The position numbers and the translations under genes are program-made. The notes beneath the pieces are model-generated. The model was given only the letters and a program-made list of their open reading frames with translations. It did no database searches and was not told where the DNA came from. 64,000 nucleotides of DNA from Trissonchulus latispiculum (taxonomy: Eukaryota > Nematoda > Enoplea > Enoplida > Ironidae), in NCBI GenBank assembly GCA_030248195.1, contig JASAND010021212.1:1-64000 (forward strand), in the 5' to 3' direction. Positions 19,479 through 30,198 of the stretch are shown here, one piece after another. Every line of letters begins with the position of its first letter. The stretch's first letter is position 1.

Positions 19479-22422
19479 TCATATATTCAATGGAGCCGTA
19501 CTCACTCCATCTGCCAACACTTTCCTTATAGGGTAGAGGTAGGGAAGGGCATCTTTAGTTTGAAAGTATTGTATTATTTTATTGTCTATGCTTCTAAATC
19601 CTCTGTTTTCTCCAGACATTGTATTCCACGTTTCTAAAACATTTTTAAAATCTTCGGGGGTGTAGGTTTTAGGGCTTAGCTTACTCCTTTGTGGGAGACT
19701 TTATTCGTCTTTCTTCTAAATCTTCTAAATCTCCACCCATTTACTTCCCTGCTGGCTCCTGATCTTTGACAGTATTTGACATCCTGGTGCTTTCCTAAAT
19801 TTGTAATTGTCCGACCGTAGTAAGAATTTCCTAGAAGTTTAAACATTTCACCCTTCAGTGCCAAATCGGGATCGGAATCGGCTGCAGATCGAAGGTAAGT
19901 TACCTCATTTCCCAGTTCTTTAAAACATGCCTTAGGTTTGAAGTCAATTGCTTGGTGAATTTTTGTAATTTTGAGTCCGTGTTTGAGATACCACTTAATT
20001 AGAGGTGTAGCAGAGAATTTTCTTCCCAAAGTAGCTTCCAATTAGACCCATTCTAGGCTGCGCCATTAACTCATTCAAGTCGCAAAACGTTTTAATGTAA
20101 TCTCCAATATTTTCCAATCTGATTTCTACATTTTTGAAAATAGGAGTCATCTCTGCGAAGTATTCCTTTTTATCCTCAGAAACTTCAATGTCCACCTGAA
20201 CTAGACCAAAGAGCCAATTGGCCTGAATTTGAGTAACCAGCTGTGCGAAAGTCAAAATAGATCGTTTCTTGGGGAGATTGAAGTGTTCCTCCATAAACTC
20301 TTGCATATCCTGAGAATCTTTTAAGTCTTTATCGAACTCACACTCCCACTTTTCCAGAAGATCAAAACCCCCATCTTTAATTGCCTGGGACACACGCTCA
20401 GTTTTTTCCCTTATCTTAGTCCGATCCTCAGGGTCCTGGTTCCTATCCAACTCTCAGCCATGACCGTGGAAATAGCACCCGTGGAATTGTAGGACAAGAT
20501 TCTTCTCCTGCACCTACCCATCAACTTTGGATTTTCCTGCTCTTTTTGGCCCCCATTGTAACCGTGCTCAACTCTAACTCCCAGTACCTCTGCCATATAC
20601 TCCAGCCACATAGCCTCCTTGCGCACTTTTTGTAGCCATTTTTTGAATTTCTCATCTTCTGTGGGTTTCCATTCGGCGTACAGGACCAGTAGGCATATCC
20701 TGCATTGTGCACCAGAGATATAGGGCGTTGGCGTCGAATCCGAAAATTTGTGCAACTTTGAACCCATTCGTCATTTCGGTTACCCCGGCTTCGTGGTATC
20801 TGTGAACGAACCACCGACTATGTTATCCTTAATGAGTTTATGCCAATTTTGGGTGAATCTACTGAAGAGGGGAAGGATCGTATGTTTAGGTATTTTATTC
20901 ATCATATGTTTATAAGCCAGCCCAGGAAGAGAGATAGCTCCACTTTTAAACATGTCATTTCCCATCGTCTTCCAGAATTCTACCATTTTCTCCGTTGCTT
21001 GAAGGAAGGGCCCTACATTCAAATTATTGTACCATATTAGGAGATCCCTTACAGTTTTAAATTTATTTTTCCTCCAGGCTGCAACTACTGCTTTGAAGTC
21101 CTCATCAGAAATTTCCTGTTGTTTCAAGGTTGAGTAGTAGAGGTCTCGATGAGGGAATCCTTTGTCAAAGAACTCGAGGGAAGTGAAAGCTCGTAAGGGA
21201 AGGCACCCTTTTGATCCTCAATTTTGAAACCTTTAAGCCACTTTTTGTAGGATGTCCCAGCGGCAAAGTAGTTTGTGATATCTAGGAAGTACAATTTGGG
21301 GGCAGAGAGGGCCATGTAGTTGTTATTCTTTTTTACCACATACTTCGTTTCTTGGCCATTTAGGATTAAATTTGTAATCAGACAAGACTTTATAAGGTTC
21401 ATATCGAATTTTGCTGAATTGAATCCTAGAGTTGGAACTTCCTTTAACCAGGTTCCGAATTCGGCTAGAAGTTTTTCGTGTTCTGCTAGACCGGAAAGGA
21501 TGGGCTCGTACATTTCCCTAAGAAGTTCGTACGCTTTGTCGGCCATTTCCTCCATGTAATCCTTCATTCGGACAACCAGATCGTAGGGATCTCCAGTCGC
21601 AATTAGGCAATTTGGAGTTTCATAACCAGGGACATTGGATGCAATAGAAACTGAACCAGGGATTAATTCTTTTTCGCAAATCAATTTGGGTCCGCTTTTC
21701 TTATCAGTGGGCTTAAACATGCACTCAAAATCGTACGCTATTCTAAACGGGTAGTACCATTCAGGCACGGGGATTCCTAGCTCGCTTATTTTTTGCAGGA
21801 TAGATTTCGTAGGCCCAACTCCTCCCCCAGGAAAGATGTGCATGATACCCACCTCGCAACTTTTGGAGTGTCTCGTAAAGTTACCATGTTTATGAAATAG
21901 TTTATCGCAATTTGAGCATTTCCAGGTAAGCGTGAACTTGTTGAGATTTTTGATAAAAGAGAAGTGATTTTCGTAAATATTTGGGGCCATTTTCCTGGAT
22001 TTCTTTTCCAGGGGTCTTCGAATAAGTTAGGCTGCAATTTCTGTGATTTCTTGATCTCTTTCGTGGTTCCGAATGACGAGTTCATTCAGGTCCTGGGGTT
22101 CCTCATCGGCTTCTTCAACTGTGGGACCAAGTTCGTAAACTGTAATTGCAATATCAAACATTTCCTCAAGATCGTCTAAGTCCTCAAGGCAAACCCCATT
22201 AAGTTCTTCCCCAGGTTGTACCCACTGCTCAATTAGCTCATTTGTTTTTTCCTCTAAACAGGTAATTTTCGATCCCGATGCCAGCGTTAAACATCTAAAG
22301 AAACACTTTTCATCTTGGTAGGGCTTCCCAGCATTTTTATTGGTAACAAATGCATTTAGACCTCGGTTATTTTTCACGTAATAGGGTAGATACCTGGCTT
22401 CGCCCATTGCGTACGAAATCAA
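19479..22422 (-). pseudogene. polB: Maverick protein-primed DNA polymerase B, internally deleted
   Basis: Family B, protein-primed polymerase that replicates the element. N-terminus: RGLNAFVTNKNAGKPYQDEK followed by CFFRCL, typical of Maverick polymerases. A C2H2-like finger follows (CSNCDKLFHKHGNFTRHSKSC). The exonuclease has YDFECMF (Exo I) and GFNSAKFDMNL (Exo II). Palm motif A lies near 20715 (DANALYLWC in a shifted frame). Motif B is KGEMFKLLGNSYYGRTI (about 19830). Motif C (DTDS type) is absent: shortly after motif B the sequence jumps to the C-terminal SHKG region and the extreme C-terminus. At least four frame changes also occur (near 22020, 21125, 20790 and 20040-20450). It is non-functional as a polymerase. 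Confidence 0.9.
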
Positions 22423-22990
22423 CTTATTAATATAGAATCAGATAATTGTAATTTGGTGTACAGTCCACTTTGTATTAGCGCGTTGTTGCCTAACCTACTC
22501 TAAAATGTCTCCCCGGTCCAACTCATAGTAAATTTTTCCTAGATCGCCTTCATTTGAAATGTGGATATTGCAGCATTAAGTTTAGAAATCGCAGACATGA
22601 TTCTTACAGTAAAAGTTTCCAGACTATAAATTTGCGCTTTTATTAACTTTGCCGTTTATATGAACTTCCGTTTATAAGTATTCTTATTTTTATGTACTTT
22701 GCGTTTTTATATACCTCCCCTTTAATGAACCTCGTGTATATATTATTTTAATCGTTTATATGTCCTCTAAGAACTGCTTGTATTAACTTTGAACTTATAT
22801 TAACTTCCTCGCTTTTATTAACATTCTCGCTATTATACACTTTTCAAAACTGCTTGTATTAACTTAGCTTGTCTCACTTTCAGAAACTATCAAGATAATT
22901 CACGTTTATATGTACTTTTCAAAACTGCTTTTATTAACTTTAAGATAATTTGCGCTTTTATGTACTTGTCGAGAGAGAGCTTTCAAAAAC

Positions 22991-23070
22991 CGACCGTTCG
23001 CGACGACAGATCAAGTCAGACTGACGCGATATCGAAATTTTCACTCTTTATATACTTTTTCGGACCCTAT
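22991..23070 (+). promoter_or_regulatory. 80-bp direct repeat, copy 1 (promoter-like)
   Basis: Shares GACGACAGATCAAGTCAGAC, then TGACGCGATATCGAAATTT and a TTTATATACTTTTT box, with the copy at 23296-23376. The TATATA-like box 30 bp past the conserved core suggests a core promoter. This is inference. Confidence 0.45.
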
Positions 23071-23295
23071 TGTGCCAGTACCTCCTGTACTCCTAGCACT
23101 CCTAGTATACTGCTAGTACCTCTAGTACTTCCTGCCTTCCTGGTATACTGCCTGTTAAACACTTCTAGTACTTCAAGAAACTGCTAGATAAGACTTCGAG
23201 TATTTCAATAATCTTCTAGTATATACCTGGTGTAACTTCACAAGATAGAACTTTACAAGATGTAATAGCGTAAGAGAGATAGAGCACCTTTGGAA

Positions 23296-23376
23296 CTGAC
23301 CGCTTGCGACGACAGATCAAGTCAGACTGACGCGATATCGAAATTTACACCTTTATATACTTTTTTAAACCCTACC
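23296..23376 (+). promoter_or_regulatory. 80-bp direct repeat, copy 2 (promoter-like)
   Basis: Second copy, about 305 bp downstream of the first, with the same core and the same TTTATATACTTTTTT box. It lies about 255 bp upstream of the first late ORF. Confidence 0.45.
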
Positions 23377-23506
23377 TCAAGTACTTCTAGCACACTACTA
23401 GTACGCCCACACATACAATCATACTACCAGTCATACACCCAGTCACACTATTAGTTGTTGTCATACATCCTCTACACCCACACAAACACCCAGTCGTACA
23501 CCTAGT

Positions 23507-23520
23507 ATATATGCATATAC

Positions 23521-23553
<33 letters not shown>

Positions 23554-23562
23554 AATATATAT
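23507..23562. repeat. AT-dinucleotide microsatellite
   Basis: Runs of TATATA with occasional AAATA interruptions, upstream of the first late gene. Confidence 0.85.
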
Positions 23563-23710
23563 ACTTCCAGTTCTCTTCACAAAAAGCCTGCGCCAGTCAT
23601 CACTCCCAGCCGTACGGCCACTAATCTTTGTGCATCCTTCCAGTATATTAACCAATGGCACGTATAAACATGTCCCGCTCATTTATTTACAACGAACGAG
23701 CGAATGGAAC

Positions 23711-24103
23711 ATGCTGGATACTAAAATTGTTGTCTGCATTGCCTTAGCTTTAATTGTCAGTATTTCCTTGAATATTTGGCTTCTGACGAGAAGTTGCGAA
23801 GAACCGCTTAACACAGACTACCAGACAGACGGAACGATACTCATTTCAAAGCAAAGGGGATACTGTAATCGCCATATCTCCCATCAGGTTCACTACACAC
23901 CCAGTCAGTTTAATGCAATTCTCGACCTATACTACGACTGCTCTATTGGAACATGTGTGATGGCTACTGCTGAGCATTGTCCTTTCATTGCAGAGGTGTA
24001 CAACTTCCAGATTTGCCTCGACATTAATAAAAACATTGACAGCGCTTACCTCGGTCCCATATTTCTTACAAAAACCGATCTCGATGACTTGTATTCCTTG
24101 TAA
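23711..24103 (+). CDS. Maverick single-pass membrane protein (hypothetical)
   Basis: 130 codons from the ATG at 23711; an upstream in-frame ATG exists at 23630. The N-terminus (MLDTKIVVCIALALIVSISL) forms one membrane span. It is followed by a cysteine-containing ectodomain (RGYCNRHIS, DCSIGTCVMA, EHCPFIAEV, FQICLDI). The overall design is a type II or signal-anchored protein. The end overlaps the ATPase start by about 20 bp in another frame, as expected for compact late genes. I do not recognise the family. A role in the virion or envelope is only a guess. Confidence 0.55.
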   Translation: MLDTKIVVCIALALIVSISLNIWLLTRSCEEPLNTDYQTDGTILISKQRGYCNRHISHQVHYTPSQFNAILDLYYDCSIGTCVMATAEHCPFIAEVYNFQICLDINKNIDSAYLGPIFLTKTDLDDLYSL

Positions 24104-24725
24104 CTTTCTCTACTTCAAGCACCCCTTTACCTGCATGGTCTCTGCCCCGACTAAAGCAGGGAAGACAACATTCGTGTCAAAACTAGTTGAACACGCCCAC
24201 AGATTGATACGACCTCCCCGAAACGAGTGATTTGGTGTTTTACAGAGTGGCAGTCGGCGTACGAAAAAATAGACGCGGAGTTTGTAGAGGGCTTACCGGA
24301 CCTGAGGCAACTTAAGGGAAACACAAAACCAATTTTACTAATTCTTGACGATCTAATGAATGAAGTAAAAAAGGATTTTAAACTGGTTCGACTTTTCACT
24401 CGAGGATGCCATCACTGGTCTTGCAGCGTCATTCACATCACCCAGGACCTATTTTATGATAAACTAACCGGATAAATTGCCAATACATTGTGTTGATAAA
24501 ATCCCAGCAGACAAGTTAACAGCAATGAACCTCACCCGACAAATGTTCCCGACTAACACTACTTACATTATGGAATCTTTCAATCACGCAACCTCACGTC
24601 CCCATGGATATCTCCTTAATGATCTTGACCAGGAAACTCCAGAGGAATACCGATTTAGAACGGATATTTTCGACCGGACAGGAGTCTACCTACCAAAATC
24701 AATAAAAGCGGTGAAGAAATCATAG
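24084..24725 (+). pseudogene. Maverick FtsK/HerA-type packaging ATPase (frameshifted)
   Basis: The genome-packaging ATPase of Mavericks and related viruses, which uses ATP to pump DNA into the capsid. Visible: HPFTCMVSAPTKAGKTTFV with the Walker A lysine-threonine, ILLILDDLMNE as Walker B, and the conserved FTRGCHHWSCSVIHITQDLF. The C-terminal part contains AMNLTRQMFPTNTTYI. Frame changes occur after the PPR stretch near 24225, inside a C-run, and near 24470. The start at 24084 follows from the overlap with the upstream ORF. Confidence 0.88.
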
Positions 24726-24833
24726 TCAAGTAGTTGTTACGCCGAATCAATAAAAACGCCGAATCAATAAAGACGATAATCGAAGCTGATACAAGTCTTC
24801 AAGTAGCTGTCTTCAAGTCAATAAAAACGCGAA
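24726..24833 (+). promoter_or_regulatory. Tandem AATAAAAACG-type motifs before the small late gene
   Basis: GCCGAATCAATAAAAACG and GCCGAATCAATAAAGACG stand in tandem at about 24741-24778. A further CAATAAAAACGCG ends 5 bp before the ATG at 24834. Similar blocks precede the genes at 30199 and 30787 and, inverted, the polymerase gene. Confidence 0.5.
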
Positions 24834-25159
24834 ATGGCAAAGCGATTCGAAAGCAATCTTCCCTGTCTCATACATCTTTGTAACTGCAAGAAGATGGTCA
24901 GAGAAGCTGTCATTGAAACTAGTGATCTTGGTCTAAATAAAACAATCCTAGACTGTATTGAGAACGTACTTTCTGGGAACGTTGAACTGTCAAAAGCAGA
25001 CAAAAGGGCGTTGCGTAAACACGTAAACACACTGCGAGCTCTCCGGGACAAGAAAATAAAACTTAAGGATAAGAAGCAAATTATTGTTCAAAACGGTGGC
25101 TTTCGTCCTGCTCTCTAATTGGAATAGTCAGTGGTATTGCAAGTAGCTTTATAAAATAA
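24834..25159 (+). pseudogene. Maverick small basic protein with hydrophobic GGF tail
   Basis: A short basic protein found in Mavericks and relatives. It has an MAKRFESNL start, a conserved middle (LDCIENVLSGNVELSKADKR), a lysine-rich region and the IIVQNGGF motif before a hydrophobic C-terminus. The frame stops early at 25118, and the hydrophobic tail (LIGIVSGIASSFIK) continues in another frame to 25159, so one indel separates them. It is probably a virion or core protein. The exact role is unknown to me. Confidence 0.6.
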
Positions 25160-25826
25160 TGGAGTATTCTATCTTAGTTAAGCCGGAAGAGTTTATCAAC
25201 ACCAGGAAGTTTTAGAAAAAGAGGTCGTGGACAAGCTAAAAAGCAAAGAGTCTGCAGATATCAAAGTTTAAAAGTACCAACAGGCCAGTTACAGAAGGCG
25301 ATTCTTAAAGGAGCAGCCGTACAAAGTTGACGTTAGGGCGACTGAACAGCCCGTCGAAGTTCCAGGCATTGTCTCCACACTGCCTATAACTGTTCAAAGT
25401 AAAGGGAAAAACCTTACTGACTTTGTCCAATCTATTCCTGACTTTAAAGTAAACAAGAAAGGGGAAATAGAATATAAGGGTAAATCCGAGCCTGGTTCTA
25501 GAATTTTCGACCTAATCCACGACTTTGTGCGCAACCGTAAAACTGTCTCTCCGGCTGAGGGTTGGGAATTGTTCGCTGAGGCTCTGAGAGAAAGTAGCGT
25601 CCCCCGGGAATTTATCGGCAATCGACAGCGGTGGGAAGCAATAAAAGGCACCCCTTCGATAACAGACACTGTAGAGCGCATTCGAAAGGTAAGGCAGAGA
25701 TTCCAATTTGGAATGGGAGGAGTCAGAACTAAGCGAAAACCTAAAACAACAAACAACAAACAAGGCGAACCGAAACGTCTAAATTTCAGTAAAGCACTAG
25801 CAGAATTAAAATGGAAGACCTTCTAA
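25159..25826 (+). pseudogene. Maverick late ORF upstream of the integrase (unknown, broken)
   Basis: Starts MEYSILVKPEEFINTR, and its ATG overlaps the preceding stop codon. Several stops interrupt the first third (for example near 25215). From 25370 the frame is readable: FKVNKKGEIEYKG, then RIFDLIHDFVRNRKTVSPA, then a basic C-terminus (RTKRKPKTTNNKQGEPK) ending at 25826, 16 bp inside the integrase gene. Such an ORF with a PGSRIFDLI-like motif commonly sits before the integrase in Mavericks. No function is known to me. Confidence 0.5.
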
Positions 25827-26866
25827 GCAAATTGTACTATGATCCCACCAAACCCTCGGCATTTGCTGGAATAAACGAATTAGTAAAAGCAGCAGGTATT
25901 CCTCAAAGACAGGTAAAGGATTGGCTCAACAAGCAGTATACCTACTCTGTCCACAAACCAATAAAGCGAAACTATCCCCACCTTAGATATGTATTCCACG
26001 ATATCGATGAACAATGGCACATTGACCTGGCAGACATGGCAAACCTAGCTGATCAAAATGACAACTACCACTTTCTACTCACTTGTATAGATGGCTTCAG
26101 CAAGTACGCCTGGGTAGAACCTGTAAAAAGCAGGTCAGGGGCGGATATCACTGCGGCATTTGAGAATATTCTAGCTCAAGGACGAAAACCTCGGAAGGTA
26201 TTAAGTGACCGAGGGAAAGAGTTTCAGAATAAAAAGTTTCAAAGCATGTTAAAGTCAAGGGGCGTACGCTACTACACCTGTAATAACCCCGACATAAAAT
26301 GTAGTATCGTTGAGCGTTTTAACAGAACACTGAAGACAAAAATATGGAAGTACTTTACGCGAACAAGGAACTATAGGTACCTAGACGTTCTTCAGAGTTT
26401 CGCAGGTGGTTACAACAATTCAAAACACCGTACAATTAAAATGACACCAACTGAGGCATCGAAGCGTGAGAATGAGAGGAAAGTGAGGGAGATATTCCTG
26501 GGGAAAAGCAACAGACTAGGCAAGCACTTCGAGGTAGGCGATATTGTTCGAATAAGTAAGATTAAAGGAAGGTTTTAGAAAGGCTATCTTCCAAATTGGT
26601 CAGAAGAGCTTTTTAAGATTAGGTCGGTTCACCCAAGCGGAATGTACGAGCTAGAAGGCCTTGCCGAAGAACCAATACAGGGCATATTCTATCCCGAAGA
26701 GTTACAAAAAGTAGATAAGCCAGACTCCTACTTTGTCGAAAAGGTAATAAAAACTCAGAAACGGGATAGGAAGAAGGAATACTTTGTCAAGTGGCTAGGT
26801 TATCCAGAGAAGTTTAATAGTTGGATATCTGAAGATGACGGATTTCTATATGTTCCTCCCCAGTAA
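25811..26866 (+). pseudogene. Maverick retroviral-type integrase with chromodomain (one nonsense codon)
   Basis: Integrase that inserts the element into chromosomes. The catalytic DDE core is visible: D in HIDLADMANL, D in KVLSDRGKEFQNKKF, and E in IKCSIVERFNRTLK. The C-terminal chromodomain (YFVEKVIKTQKRDRKKEYFV, then KWLGYPEKFNSWI) would read histone marks for targeting. A TAG at 26576-26578 interrupts the frame, which continues unchanged on the far side to 26866, so a single substitution is the only break. The end overlaps the minor capsid start by 17 bp. Confidence 0.93.
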
Positions 26867-27602
26867 CACGGGGGACTTCGATACCAACTCGCTAAATGAC
26901 TACAGGGTTAAGCTCCCTCATAGAATAAAACTAAGGGTGAGTGGGCAGTTGCCCTGATGGAAATGATGTACCCGGTGACCTGGGGCAATCTTTCTGCAGC
27001 TAACTCTGCCGTGTCCTTTAAGTTTCCTGATAAGACCTCAATGGTTAAACTCCTTCCCAAACGACACTACGATCCAGTGGACGACTTATGTGACGCAATC
27101 AATTTCACTATTCTCAACACGGAACACCCAGTTACAGGTGAGAGAGCACCAATTAAATTTAGATTCGACGGATACAGGCACAGAGTAATGTTTTCGATTC
27201 CAAAGACCTTCCCCAACACCGTTAAGTTAAGCAAGAATCTATGGATGATGTTAGGCTACTATCCTGATCCCATGCAAAAGGACGGTGATCCCGCAGATGA
27301 CAAAATAGTTTTCGTTGCCGACTCCGAACCTGATCTTCGACTGGGCTTCTATTCTCTCTTCGTTCAATGCGACCAGGTGGCTCCTCAAGTTATAGGAAAT
27401 GGTCCCTCTCCTTCGGGTCGTCACAACATAGGAAAGTCACGGAGCTGTGGTTAATAATGAGTATCACAATCCACATTACGTCCCCGTCCTCCACAAAGAC
27501 TTCGATATGGTGGAAATCAATATAAACGATGACTCGGGAAGGCCTGTACAATTTGCATTCGGAAACGTTTACGTCAAGCTTCACTTCAGAAGGCGACGAT
27601 AA
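26850..27602 (+). pseudogene. Maverick minor capsid (penton-like) protein, frameshifted
   Basis: Single jelly-roll type minor capsid protein expected at the vertices. Begins MFLPSNTGDFD inside the integrase end. Recognisable blocks are YRVKLPHRIKL, MEMMYPVTWGN, FRFDGYRHRVMF, and near the C-terminus NPHYVPVLHKDFDMVEINI and VYVKLHFRRRR. Frame changes near 26950 and 27400 divide it into three readable parts. Its stop overlaps the start of the next ORF (TAATG). Confidence 0.8.
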
Positions 27603-28010
27603 TGCGCTGCCAATACATACCAGAGACTCAAGACACTTGGGAGTTAACCCTACTTCAAACAGGTGGGGCGCCTCCAGCATATGCGGGGCTTCCGTAACAA
27701 CGAGGAGCAGGGACAGGCATTCCGGGGACTATTTAGAGCCGCACTTCCAATTCTCAAACGGGTAGGTCTATCTGCAGGCAAAATTCAAGCTAAGAACGCA
27801 CTAGCCCTAGCGTCAGACGTAACCCAAGGTGACGACATAAAAGCAGCTGCGAAACGGAGAGGTAAACAGTTTCTTGGTGAGACATTAACGGCTGCTTGTG
27901 AACATATCCAACAAGGAGAAGGCATTGGCCAAAGACCTAGATCGAACAACATAAAAGGAGTAAAGGAAAGAGGCAGACCAGCGAAACAACAAGTAGACAT
28001 ATTCACTTAG
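27602..28010 (+). pseudogene. Maverick virion accessory protein (GLFRAALP family), frameshifted
   Basis: Small basic late protein always near the capsid genes in Mavericks. The pattern GGAPPAYAGLP, then a QRGAG-like stretch, then FRGLFRAALPILKRVGLSAGK is the family signature: an amphipathic, alanine-rich segment followed by a basic tail (RGRPAKQQ). One frameshift near 27690 separates the first 30 codons from the rest. It resembles small membrane-active or core proteins of adenovirus-like particles, but equivalence is unproven. Confidence 0.6.
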
Positions 28011-29081
28011 CTGAGCGCCAGCGTTACCAAACAGGTATATTCACGATTTCTTCCTGGCTTTAAGTCGGAGCTGGACCTTTTCACCGTCCCGCCTACCGAA
28101 GTGGCTGTAGAGCACGGGTACTGGGCGGAAATCGGTCCTCAAAATCTGATAACTGACTCAGGACCTTACAGATTTACTGTTCCCAAAGACTCGTACATGC
28201 TTGACCTAAACAAAAACTACCTGTGTATCAGGGCTAAAGTTGACGGGGATGCAGGGATTCCCATTAACCTTTTCGGCAAAACCTTCTTCCAGCGATGTAT
28301 AGTCAAACTTTCAGACAAGGAAATCTACAATTCGGGTCCCCACTACGCATACCATGCCTACATTGAAACTATGCTGAATTTCTCTCGGAATGCAAAAGAA
28401 GGTCATCTACAGGCTGCCGGTTATGAGTTCGACTCCGGTACATGGGTAAACACATGGGTTGCTGCAAAATCCACTGAGTTCATGGCACCAATCCACTGCG
28501 GTCTATTCAGACAAGAAAAATACCTCCTAAGCTACTGTCAACTGACCATTGAGCTGCACCGAAACCCAGACGAGTTCTGTCTCAGTTTTCAGGGAAGCAG
28601 TAAAGTCAAGGTTGAGGACATGCGCTGGTACGTAAGCAAGGTTAAGTGCCAAAACTCTGTGTCCCTAGCCATTGAAAATATTCTCTCCCAGGGAAACACT
28701 GCAAAGTACCCCATCCGACGAACAAAGGTGGTAGCTCGACATCTGATCGCAGGCGTACAAACCATTGTCGAAAACTCCATATTCGCCGGTCAACTTCCTA
28801 GAAAAGTGATTATTGGGCTAGTCAAGTCTGAGGCATTTAACAGACCTTTAACACATATATATGGTAACGCTTTCTTCGCCTTTGACCTCACCCCATATAA
28901 CACCGACACCGGCGCCATGCAGTTAATTCGGGAGGGAGACGTCTCTCTTCGAATGGAACTGAGTAAGGCGTTGAGTGCTACGAGCTATCCTCAGGGGGTT
29001 GAAATCATTATATACGGGGAATTTGACAACCTTATCTCCATCGATTACAACCGTACACCTTTCTTTGATTACGCCATATGA
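28011..29081 (+). pseudogene. Maverick major capsid protein (double jelly-roll), shortened
   Basis: Capsid shell protein. Family blocks seen in order: FLPGFKSELDLFTVPPTEV, LITDSGPYRFTVP, PHYAYHAYIETMLNFSRNAK, KYPIRRTKVV, IFAGQLPRKVIIGLVKSEAF, FFAFDLTPY and the C-terminal IIIYGEFDNLISIDYNR. The frame is open from 28011, but the first codon is CTG directly after the previous stop, where an ATG would be expected. A later ATG at 28101 would omit the conserved N-terminus. Between the EAFN block and the FFAFDLTPY block about 50 residues usual in the family are missing. The frame is otherwise intact, the best preserved in the element. Confidence 0.88.
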
Positions 29082-29496
29082 AGACACTAGAAATTGAAAA
29101 CACGTTAGGGCCTCTCGTTAAAACTTTCGTTAGAGTCGATCCCATTGACCATCTTCCTGAGACGCCGCTCGACACATTCTGCTTTGTAGCCAACACAGAC
29201 CCCTGCCAACTTCCTGGACAGCACTGGGTGGCGGTATACCTAGATGAATACGCCGAGTACTTTGATAGCTACGGCCGACCACCGCTTAAAGAGTTTGAAA
29301 AGTATTTTGGGGGCGGTTACAAAAACATAATCCCATTCGCTTACAAGATTACACCACTTTCGTCTGCGGGGAGTACTGCATCTACTTCCTCTACCACCGT
29401 GACTGTGGGTTTTCCTTCGAAGATATAATCTCCTTTCTTAGAGAGCGACCTTCTAAAAACGACGAAATCGTGAAGGGTTTTGTAGATAATTTTTGA
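29078..29496 (+). pseudogene. Maverick adenain-like cysteine protease (frameshifted)
   Basis: Maturation protease that cleaves virion proteins. Catalytic histidine in GQHWVAVYLDEY, acidic residue in EYFDSYGRPPL, and cysteine in FVCGEYCIYFLYHR. The last block is in a different frame from the first two, because of an indel near 29345. The ATG overlaps the capsid stop (ATGA). Its length of about 138 residues fits the family. Confidence 0.88.
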
Positions 29497-29509
29497 GGAA
29501 TGTTCGTAA

Positions 29510-29884
29510 ATGACAGGGCAGAGTCTAACGTTGATAAGTCTTAGGTACGAAATAATGGGACACACGCCACTGATGGGGTTTGGTAAAGGACTCGTTGTTA
29601 TCTGCTCCATCTTCCTTGCTGCAACCACACTCGCGGTCATCGTCAGCGCGCTTGTTTCCCCAAATTCTCTATGCCTTGACAAAGCGATGATCGAACAACT
29701 CCGGAAATCCTTCCACCAAAAACTTAATCTAACCGTTCTCGGAACTGAGCCTTGTTGGTACTCTCTCAATATCGACTGGGCAGAAATATGCTTCAGTCAT
29801 TACTACGACGTTCTACGCGTCTATATCCCAACAGTTCTCCTAAGGGCTCCACAAGGAAAAGGGGTAAAAACCACCTTTATATAA
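29510..29884 (+). CDS. Maverick membrane protein (hypothetical, 124 aa)
   Basis: Open frame with one strong hydrophobic segment (residues about 28-49, LVVICSIFLAATTLAVIVSA) followed by a soluble part with two cysteines (EPCWYSL, EICFSHYY). It starts 13 bp after the protease. No family recognised. By position it is a late gene. A second start at residue 16 (MGHTPLMGFGKG) is equally plausible. Confidence 0.5.
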   Translation: MTGQSLTLISLRYEIMGHTPLMGFGKGLVVICSIFLAATTLAVIVSALVSPNSLCLDKAMIEQLRKSFHQKLNLTVLGTEPCWYSLNIDWAEICFSHYYDVLRVYIPTVLLRAPQGKGVKTTFI

Positions 29885-30198
29885 TGTATATACTAGGGAC
29901 AAAAAAATATAAAGATATGAAACCACAAAAAATCATAAAAACAAAAAAACCACAAAAAAATTAAAAAACTAAAAACCATGAATGCGGCGTGGGCGAAAGC
30001 CCAGAAGGATCCCAAGTCCTTCCGGTAAACTGGTAAAATCGCAGAGGGGTGGAGATAATTCTAGCAGAGAGATCTGAAATAAAATGGGTATGAATTAATA
30101 AAAAACTCAAGACATAAAAACGCCGAATACATAAAAACAAGTAATCACAAGGCTTTACATCAAAATAGCGGATTGCATAAAAAATAATCAGACTAAGC
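29885..30198. promoter_or_regulatory. A-rich intergenic region with AATAAAAAC-type motifs
   Basis: AAAACC/AAAAAA-rich tract at 29900-29980, then CATAAAAACGCCGAATACATAA near 30115-30136, 63 bp before the RING-like gene. It has the same motif type as at 24741. Confidence 0.45.

Larger units (their letters stand above)
22423..23629. promoter_or_regulatory. Divergent early/late intergenic region of the Maverick
   Basis: 1.2 kb between the minus-strand polymerase and the plus-strand late genes. It is packed with short repeats: many CGCTTTTATTAAC/CGTTTATATG-type blocks (22620-22960), two 80-bp direct repeats, CTAGTAC-rich sequence (23070-23230) and an AT microsatellite. It is the natural place for promoters of both blocks. 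Confidence 0.5.

Noticed and set aside
20840..21559. Plus-strand open frames inside the polymerase gene
   Set aside because: They lie antisense to clear polymerase B sequence and lack any motif.
22620..23400. CRISPR-like spaced repeats
   Set aside because: Repeats are degenerate, AT-rich, irregularly spaced and in eukaryotic transposon context.
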